This document shows positions 58,702 to 64,000 of a stretch of 64,000 nucleotides of DNA, one piece after another. Origin of the DNA: JAZKHT01 sp040385245 (GTDB taxonomy: Bacteria; Pseudomonadota; Alphaproteobacteria; Rhodobacterales; Rhodobacteraceae); the NCBI GenBank assembly GCA_040385245.1, contig JAZKHT010000011.1, positions 1 through 64,000 on the forward strand. Reading direction: 5' to 3'. Position 1 is the stretch's first letter. Each line of letters starts with the position of its first letter. Made by a program: the position numbers and the translations under genes. The notes below the pieces were generated by a model. It was not told the DNA's origin. It saw nothing but the letters and a program-made list of their open reading frames with translations, and did not search any database.

Positions 58702-59374
58702 GTCACCTGCCCTGTACCTGTCCGCCTTCACATATGGCGCAGCGCGTCGCCTGCGCAATGTCACGATTGCGTTGATCTTTACCGGCTTGCCCGCTGTGGC
58801 AGACCCGCTGACCCTTGTTGCATTGGGCGACAGCCTGACGGCAGGCTATGGCCTGCCCGAAGGCGATGGTTTCGTGCCCCAGCTTCAGGCGTGGCTGACG
58901 GCACAGGGACAGGATGTGCAGGTGATCAATGCTGGCGTTTCCGGGGATACGACAGCGGGCGGGTTGTCGCGCCTTGACTGGACGCTGACGCCGGACGTTG
59001 ACGCGATGATCGTCACGCTTGGCGGCAATGATCTGTTGCGCGGCATCCCGCCCGAAACCAGCCGCGCGAACATCGACGCGATCCTGACCGGGGCCGCCGC
59101 GCGCAATCTGCCCGTGCTGTTGATCCCGATGGACGCTCCGGGAAATTTTGGCCCCGACTACAAGGCCGCCTTTGATGCGATCTACCCCGATCTTGCCGCG
59201 AAACATGGGGCCATGATCTCGGCCAGCTTTTTCAGCCCTCTTGGCGCGGACCCGGCCGCCTTGCGCGACTTCATGCAGCCGGACGGCATCCACCCGAACA
59301 AGGACGGGGTGGCAAAGGTTGTCGAAACACTGGGGCCAAAGGTGTTGGACCTGCTAGCAACCGTCGCGCCCTGA
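58700..59374 (+). CDS. tesA: TesA-type SGNH esterase/lysophospholipase
   Basis: A 224-residue hydrolase. SGNH blocks are ALGDSLTAGYG (Ser), GVSGDTTAGG (Gly), LGGNDLLRG (Asn) and PDGIHPNKDG (Asp and His). This is the E. coli TesA (thioesterase I/lysophospholipase L1) architecture. The N-terminus is longer than usual; a signal-like hydrophobic stretch (TIALIFTGLPAVA) begins after residue 21 and suggests export to the periplasm. ATG 58700 lies directly across the start of the divergent ATPase gene. I see no better in-frame start. Confidence 0.85.
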   Translation: MSPALYLSAFTYGAARRLRNVTIALIFTGLPAVADPLTLVALGDSLTAGYGLPEGDGFVPQLQAWLTAQGQDVQVINAGVSGDTTAGGLSRLDWTLTPDVDAMIVTLGGNDLLRGIPPETSRANIDAILTGAAARNLPVLLIPMDAPGNFGPDYKAAFDAIYPDLAAKHGAMISASFFSPLGADPAALRDFMQPDGIHPNKDGVAKVVETLGPKVLDLLATVAP

Positions 59375-59470
59375 TCGAAGCAAAAGAAAAGGCCGACACC
59401 CCGCTGCTCCCCCTTGAACCTTTCGCCCGCCCGGCAGATCAAAGGCGCGTCCGACCGCGGAGCCACGCCG

Positions 59471-60880
59471 ATGTCCCTGATAGCCGACCTGACCGCCCTG
59501 ATTGGCCCGTCCCACGTCCTGAACGGCACCGACATGGACCGCTTCGCCAAGGATTGGCCGGGCAAGTTCACCGCCGAACCCGTGGCCGTTGTCCGCCCCG
59601 GTTCAACGGATGAGGTTGCCGCGTGCGTCAAATGCGCTGCCCGCCATGGCGTGCCCATCGTGCCGATTTCCGGCAACACCGGCCTGACGGGCGGCACCAT
59701 GACCGTCGGCGGATTGATGATCAGCACCGAACGGCTGAACCGTATCCGCGAAATCCGCGCCGACGCGCGACTGGCCGTGGTCGAGGCGGGCGTGATCCTG
59801 TCGCGCCTGCATGACGCCGCCGAAGCGCAGAGCCTGTTCTTTCCGCTGTGGTTCGGCGCTCGGGGTTCGGCCATGATCGGCGGGGTTCTGTCCACCAACG
59901 CGGGCGGGTCCAACGTCCTGCGCTATGGGTCCACCCGGCAGTTGTGTCTGGGGATCGAGGTGGTGCTGGCCGATGGCCGCATCCTTAACCTGATGTCTGA
60001 ACTGCACAAAGACAACTCCGGCTATGATCTGAAGGATTTGTTCATCGGCGCCGAAGGCACGCTTGGCATCATCACTGCTGCGGTGATGAAACTGGTGCCC
60101 GCACCCTTGGCACATGCCACCGCAACGCTGGCCGCCCGCAGCCTTCCCGATGCGCTGACGCTGCTGAACAGGTTACAACTGGCCAGCGGTGGCGCGGTCG
60201 AGGCGTTTGAATTCATGCCCGCCACCTATCTGCGCCGCCTGCAAGCCATCCGTCCCGACCTTGGACAGCCGTTTGCCAACATTCCCGATGTGGCGATACT
60301 GGTGGAATTGGGGGCAACCGCCCCGCGTCTGGCGGCGGTGTCGGACGACGGATCAACCCCGCTGACCGATCTGCTGGAAGAAACGCTGGGCGGGATGATG
60401 GATGACGGCCTTGTTCTGGACGCCGTCATTGCCCGGTCCGACACCCAACGCCGCGCGATGTGGGCGAGGCGCGAGGCGGCGGCAGAAATCACCTTTGCCA
60501 TTCATCCCTTTATCGATACCGATGTCGCCGTCCCGCTGGACAAGGTCGAGGCGTTCCTGACTGCGATCCACGACCGCCTTCCCCACCTTGACCCCGACGC
60601 CGAAACCGTGACCGTGGCGCATCTGGGCGACGGAAACCTGCACTTCACCGTTGTGCCGCGCGACAATGATCCCGATCTGGCCGACCGTATCGTCACCGCG
60701 ATCGAGGATGTGGTGGCCGACCTTGGCGGGTCATTTTCTGCCGAACACGGGGTGGGCCTGTCCAAACTGAACTCGATGTCCCGCCGCAAGGACCCGGTGG
60801 CCCTGTCGGTCATGCGCGCCATCAAGGCCGCCCTTGACCCCGACAACCGGATGAACCCGGGCAAGGTGATCCCAAAGTGA
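59471..60880 (+). CDS. FAD-linked 2-hydroxyacid dehydrogenase (D-LDH/D2HGDH-like)
   Basis: A 469-residue flavoenzyme. The FAD-binding PCMH domain has VAVVRPGSTDEVAACV, PISGNTGLTGGTM, AVVEAGVIL, IGGVLSTNAGGSNVLRYG and GAEGTLGIITAAV. The C-terminal cap domain has VAHLGDGNLHFTVV, EHGVGLSKLNSMSRRKDP and DPDNRMNPGKV, which bind substrate. Such enzymes oxidise D-lactate, D-2-hydroxyglutarate or glycolate. ATG 59471 follows GGAG. It overlaps the following transporter by GTGA. Confidence 0.86.
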   Translation: MSLIADLTALIGPSHVLNGTDMDRFAKDWPGKFTAEPVAVVRPGSTDEVAACVKCAARHGVPIVPISGNTGLTGGTMTVGGLMISTERLNRIREIRADARLAVVEAGVILSRLHDAAEAQSLFFPLWFGARGSAMIGGVLSTNAGGSNVLRYGSTRQLCLGIEVVLADGRILNLMSELHKDNSGYDLKDLFIGAEGTLGIITAAVMKLVPAPLAHATATLAARSLPDALTLLNRLQLASGGAVEAFEFMPATYLRRLQAIRPDLGQPFANIPDVAILVELGATAPRLAAVSDDGSTPLTDLLEETLGGMMDDGLVLDAVIARSDTQRRAMWARREAAAEITFAIHPFIDTDVAVPLDKVEAFLTAIHDRLPHLDPDAETVTVAHLGDGNLHFTVVPRDNDPDLADRIVTAIEDVVADLGGSFSAEHGVGLSKLNSMSRRKDPVALSVMRAIKAALDPDNRMNPGKVIPK

Positions 60881-62067
60881 CAGCCCTGACGGCCGTTCTG
60901 CGGGACCCGACGCTGCGGATGATCACGCTGGCGCTGCTGCTGCTGGGTGCCCACAACGCTGCGACCTACCCCTATCAGTCCCTGATCGCGATCGAGGTGA
61001 TCGGCCTGTCGGAGCCTGCCTTTGCCCTTGTGCTGGTGCTGGCCTCGGCGCTGGCGGTCACCTCGTCCGTGCTGTTCGGCATCTTTGGCGACCGGTTCGG
61101 CAACCGGCGGGGCATCGCGCTGGGAACGGCACTGTGCAGCACCATCGGGATTACCTTGATGCTGCTGGTGCCGGGCCCGGTGGCGCTGGTGATCACGCAT
61201 GGCATCCTTTTGCCCATCGCGTCCAGCTTCTATGGGCAGTTGTTCGCGTTGGCCCGCCTGGCCCGGCAGGACGAAGGCCGCGCCCGCGATGGCATCCTTG
61301 CGACGATCCGTGCGGCCATGTCGATCAGCTTTACCTTGATGCTGGTATTCTGGACCTTTGCCTTTGCGACCGGCATAGGCGTCATGGCGATCTATGTATC
61401 CGCCGGGTTGGCCAGCCTGGCCATCTCCGCGCTGGTCTACTTCGGTTGGCCCCGCGATGGCGCGACCACTTGGGAAGACCGCCCCTCGGGCCTGAACTTG
61501 ACGGGCGCACTGGCCGAGATTGCCCGCCCGCACGTCCTGCTGCGCCTGCTGTTGCTGGGGGCGATCTCGTCGGCGGGGAATCTGTACATGATCCTTGCGT
61601 CGCTGGTGTTCGACGCGTCGCCCGTCCGCGACACAGGCGATGTCGCCCTCTATGTCGGCCTGGTCGCCGCGTGGGAGGTTCCGTTCATGCTGCTGCTGCC
61701 GTGGCTGGCGCTGCGGATGCGGCGCACCGTGCTGTTGGCGGTGGGAACGGCCCTGTATGTCAGCCAGCTATTATTGATGCCGCATCTGGTCGACACGGCC
61801 TATGTCTGGGTCTTGACCCTGCTGGCCGGGATGGGCGGCACAGCGATCATCACCCTGCCCATCAGCTATTATCAGGACCTGATCCTTGGCCGCCCCGGCA
61901 CGGCCGCCGCCATGCTGGCGCTGCAAAAACTGGTGGGTGACATGATGGCGGCCTGCGCCTTCGTCATCGGGACATGGTTTGGCGGCTATGGGCTGACCGG
62001 GTTCATCGGCACCACGATTGCCCTGACCGGCGCTGTCGGGCTGATCGTTGCGGATCGGCGCAGATAG
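60877..62067 (+). CDS. MFS transporter
   Basis: A 396-residue membrane protein with about 12 helices and the MFS loop GDRFGNRRGIALG between helices 2 and 3. It resembles SetA/sugar-efflux-like permeases (LLGAHNAATYPYQSLIAIEV; GTAAAMLALQKLVGDMMAACAF). The start is GTG 60877, overlapping the dehydrogenase stop by GTGA, so the two are coupled and the transporter may carry that enzyme's substrate or product. Direction of transport is unknown. Confidence 0.8.
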   Translation: MTALTAVLRDPTLRMITLALLLLGAHNAATYPYQSLIAIEVIGLSEPAFALVLVLASALAVTSSVLFGIFGDRFGNRRGIALGTALCSTIGITLMLLVPGPVALVITHGILLPIASSFYGQLFALARLARQDEGRARDGILATIRAAMSISFTLMLVFWTFAFATGIGVMAIYVSAGLASLAISALVYFGWPRDGATTWEDRPSGLNLTGALAEIARPHVLLRLLLLGAISSAGNLYMILASLVFDASPVRDTGDVALYVGLVAAWEVPFMLLLPWLALRMRRTVLLAVGTALYVSQLLLMPHLVDTAYVWVLTLLAGMGGTAIITLPISYYQDLILGRPGTAAAMLALQKLVGDMMAACAFVIGTWFGGYGLTGFIGTTIALTGAVGLIVADRRR

Positions 62068-62160
62068 GCCGCGCCAAGGTCATTCGGACAGTGGCTTATT
62101 CTTCGCTCAAATACTCATACTCCCTTCGGCGTGGTCCCTTGGCTGACAGCAGGGACACCA

Positions 62161-62181
62161 CGATTTTTCGCAGAAAAATCG
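62161..62181. terminator. AT-rich hairpin between MFS and hemC genes
   Basis: CGATTTTTC (62161-62169) and GAAAAATCG (62173-62181) pair perfectly around GCA, 4 bases past the hemC stop on minus and 94 bases after the MFS stop on plus. Each strand would show internal T-rich and A-rich stems. A short GTCCCT/AGGGAC pair (62134-62156) lies beside it. A shared bidirectional terminator is likely; similar elements recur between genes in this bacterial group. Confidence 0.5.
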
Positions 62182-62184
62182 CCC

Positions 62185-63129
62185 CTACCGCCAGCTGAAG
62201 AAATCCTTCGGTGCCTGACCCAGCAACTGTTCGGCCAAAGCGCGGCCCAAGGGGGCTGCGTCCGACACCGGCCCGCGCAATTCGCCCGCTATCGCCTCTG
62301 ATCCGTCGGGACGCAGGATTTCCCCCCGCAGCCAAAGCTGATCGCCCTCCAGCACGGCAAGCCCGGCAATCGGCGTTTCGCAAGATCCGTCCAGCCGCGC
62401 GAGATAGGCCCGTTCGGCCGCAAGGCGTAGGCCGGTCGGTCCGTCGTGGATCGCCGACAGCAACCATTCGACCCGTGCATCCGCGCTGCGCCGTTCCACC
62501 CCGATGGCCCCTTGCGCCACGGCGGGCAGCATCTCGTCAACGCCAATCGCCCCCCGCGCGACATGCGCCAATCCCAGACGGTTCAGCCCGGCCATGGCCA
62601 GGAACGTTGCCACCGCCACGCCGTCCTGCAACTTTTTCATCCGGGTCTGGACGTTGCCGCGAAATTCCACCAACCGCAGGTCGGGCCGCCGCAGTGTCAG
62701 TTGCGCCCGCCGCCGCAGCGACGACGACCCCACCACCGCACCCTGCGGCAAATCCGCCAAGCGCGCCACGTCCGGCGACACGAACGCGTCCCGCACATCT
62801 TCGCGCGCCAGATAGCAATCCAGCACCAGCCCGTCGGGTTGCAGAACCGGCATATCCTTCATCGAGTGCACCGCGATGTCGATGCCGCCGTCCAACAGCG
62901 CCTCTTCGATCTCGCGGGTAAACAGACCTTTGCCGCCGATTTCCTTCAACGGCTTGTCAAGCACCTGATCGCCGGTGACCTTGATCACGACGATCTGGAA
63001 CGCCTCTTGGGGCAAGGCATGGGCCGCCATCAGGCAGCGCCGCACCTCGTGCGCCTGCCACAGCGCCAGCGGCGATCCACGGGTTCCGATCTTTAGGGGT
63101 TGGGCGGGGTTGGGAAGCGGATATGTCAT
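62185..63129 (-). CDS. hemC: Hydroxymethylbilane synthase (porphobilinogen deaminase)
   Basis: A 314-residue enzyme that joins four porphobilinogens into hydroxymethylbilane in heme synthesis. It has IGTRGSPLALWQAHEV, VLDKPLKEIGGKGLFTREIEEAL, DIAVHSMKDMP, GSSSLRRRAQL, FRGNVQTRMKKL, and DGSCETPIAG with the Cys that holds the dipyrromethane cofactor. ATG 63129 begins MTYPLPNP. The longer upstream frame runs antisense through hemE and is not used. It faces hemE across 90 bases, as in many Rhodobacterales. Confidence 0.93.
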   Translation of the reverse strand: MTYPLPNPAQPLKIGTRGSPLALWQAHEVRRCLMAAHALPQEAFQIVVIKVTGDQVLDKPLKEIGGKGLFTREIEEALLDGGIDIAVHSMKDMPVLQPDGLVLDCYLAREDVRDAFVSPDVARLADLPQGAVVGSSSLRRRAQLTLRRPDLRLVEFRGNVQTRMKKLQDGVAVATFLAMAGLNRLGLAHVARGAIGVDEMLPAVAQGAIGVERRSADARVEWLLSAIHDGPTGLRLAAERAYLARLDGSCETPIAGLAVLEGDQLWLRGEILRPDGSEAIAGELRGPVSDAAPLGRALAEQLLGQAPKDFFSWR

Positions 63130-63219
63130 GCGCACAGACTTACATGTGTCATCTTTGCCTGACAACTCTTGACAAGGCCCCGTCACCATCGGACGCATGG
63201 GCAAAACCAAGGGGCCGAC

Positions 63220-64000
63220 ATGACCGACAAGACCATCCTTCGCGCGCTGAAAGGCGACGTTCTTCCGACGCCGCCAATCTGGATGATGCGTCAGGCCGGG
63301 CGCTACCTGCCTGAATACCGCGCCACGCGGGGGCAGGCGGGGGATTTCCTGTCGCTGTGCTACAATTCCGACCTTGCGGCCGAAGTGACGCTGCAGCCGA
63401 TCCGCCGGTACGGATTTGACGCGGCGATCCTGTTTGCCGACATCCTGCTGCTGCCGCAGGCATTGGGGGCGGACCTGTGGTTTGAAACCGGCGAAGGGCC
63501 GCGCCTGTCGACGATCACCGACATGGCAGGCGTCAAGGCCCTGAAATCCAAGGACGCCATCCACGACACGCTTGGCCCGATCTATGAAACCGTCCGCATC
63601 CTGTCGCGGGAATTGCCTGCGCAGACCACGCTGATCGGCTTTGCCGGCGCGCCCTGGACGGTCGCCACCTACATGATCGCCGGGCGCGGGTCCAAGGATC
63701 AGGGACCGGCCCACGCGCTAAAGGCGGCAGACCGGGCAACCTTTGCCGCACTGATCGACGTGATCACCGAAGCGACGATCGACTATCTGTCGATGCAAGT
63801 GCAGGCCGGGGCCGAGGTGGTCAAGCTGTTCGATTCCTGGGCCGGGTCGCTGAAAGGGCAGGACTTCACCGATTTCGCGGTGAAACCCGCCGCACGGATC
63901 ATTTCCGCGCTAAAGGCCAAACACCCCGGCCTGCCGGTCATCGCCTTCCCGCGCGAGGCGGGGAATGGCTACATCGGCTTTGCCGCGGCCACAGGGGCCG
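63220..64000 (+). CDS. hemE: Uroporphyrinogen decarboxylase (partial)
   Basis: The first 260 residues of an enzyme of about 345; it runs off the window end. It decarboxylates uroporphyrinogen III to coproporphyrinogen III. It has PPIWMMRQAGRYLPEYRATR, the hallmark Arg block, FDAAILFADILLLPQALG, GFAGAPWTVATYMIAGRGS and VVKLFDSWAGSL. ATG 63220 follows AAGGGG. The next heme gene is expected outside the window. Confidence 0.95.
   Translation, partial: MTDKTILRALKGDVLPTPPIWMMRQAGRYLPEYRATRGQAGDFLSLCYNSDLAAEVTLQPIRRYGFDAAILFADILLLPQALGADLWFETGEGPRLSTITDMAGVKALKSKDAIHDTLGPIYETVRILSRELPAQTTLIGFAGAPWTVATYMIAGRGSKDQGPAHALKAADRATFAALIDVITEATIDYLSMQVQAGAEVVKLFDSWAGSLKGQDFTDFAVKPAARIISALKAKHPGLPVIAFPREAGNGYIGFAAATGA

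Noticed and set aside
1..64000. tRNA, rRNA, prophage or integrase features
   Set aside because: I looked for tRNA-like cloverleaf ends, rRNA motifs, phage structural genes and tyrosine recombinases and saw none.

Overview
The window looks like chromosome from a GC-rich alphaproteobacterium, most likely family Rhodobacteraceae (Roseobacter/Rhodobacter group). The reasons are the family-typical gene content: divergent hemC/hemE, a lanthanide-type quinoprotein alcohol dehydrogenase, an mlaEFD operon with a STAS-fused permease, a dmeRF cobalt/nickel module, a DUF6481 protein, and several ABC uptake operons paired with small catabolic gene sets. Dense operons with ATGA, GTGA or TGATG stop/start overlaps fit as well. 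I found no rRNA, tRNA or CRISPR array.

Layout. 0.5-2.5 kb: a LuxR-type regulator and a secreted DUF1194 protein. 2.6-6.0 kb (minus): the lipid-transport operon mlaE-mlaF-mlaD-lipoprotein. 6.2-8.4 kb: an Excalibur-motif remnant, an HWE histidine kinase, a decayed IS6 fragment and a chimeric ORF. 8.6-12.4 kb: YdcF-like protein, putative glycosyltransferase, outer-membrane barrel, PaaK-like adenylating enzyme. 12.7-18.5 kb: a divergent catabolic locus, with FAH hydrolase, RraA-like protein and beta-hydroxyacid dehydrogenase on one side and a Tat-signal SsuA/SsuB/SsuC-like ABC importer with an FCD-GntR regulator on the other. 18.8-24.3 kb: rsuA, DUF6481, a second IS6 remnant beside a broken LysR gene, an SLC13/TrkA-C transporter, dmeRF.

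24.3-34.4 kb is visibly rearranged. Intact genes (PhyH dioxygenase, LacI regulator, ABC-F ATPase, methyltransferase, hydratase, RraA-like protein, DHDPS-like lyase) sit among fragments: two pieces of SDR genes, a chromate transporter half fused to an RraA start, and an oligopeptide-type ATPase that has lost its N-terminus. 34.5-36.9 kb: an alpha/beta hydrolase, a ChoX-like choline-binding protein and a BetI-like repressor.

37.0-44.2 kb is the most interesting region. A response regulator-kinase-VIT operon faces, across a long inverted repeat, an operon for a small PepSY protein, a poly-Asp secreted protein, a DUF2271 protein with an ApbE-type flavinylation motif (DGITGAS), a membrane PepSY/flavodoxin/FNR reductase and ApbE itself. 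Together these suggest a regulated pathway that passes electrons from NAD(P)H across the membrane to a covalently flavinylated periplasmic protein, possibly linked to metal handling. 49.3-53.6 kb holds a second two-component system with another small PepSY protein, facing a secreted protein; both carry Asn/Gly-rich tracts.

44.4-49.3 kb: cupin, GNAT acetyltransferase, XoxF-type dehydrogenase, and a binding protein plus ATPase without a permease gene. 53.7-64 kb: TadE/TadG-like pilus proteins, a YbbAP-like ABC system head to head with tesA, an FAD-linked hydroxyacid dehydrogenase with an MFS transporter, then hemC and the start of hemE, which runs off the window.
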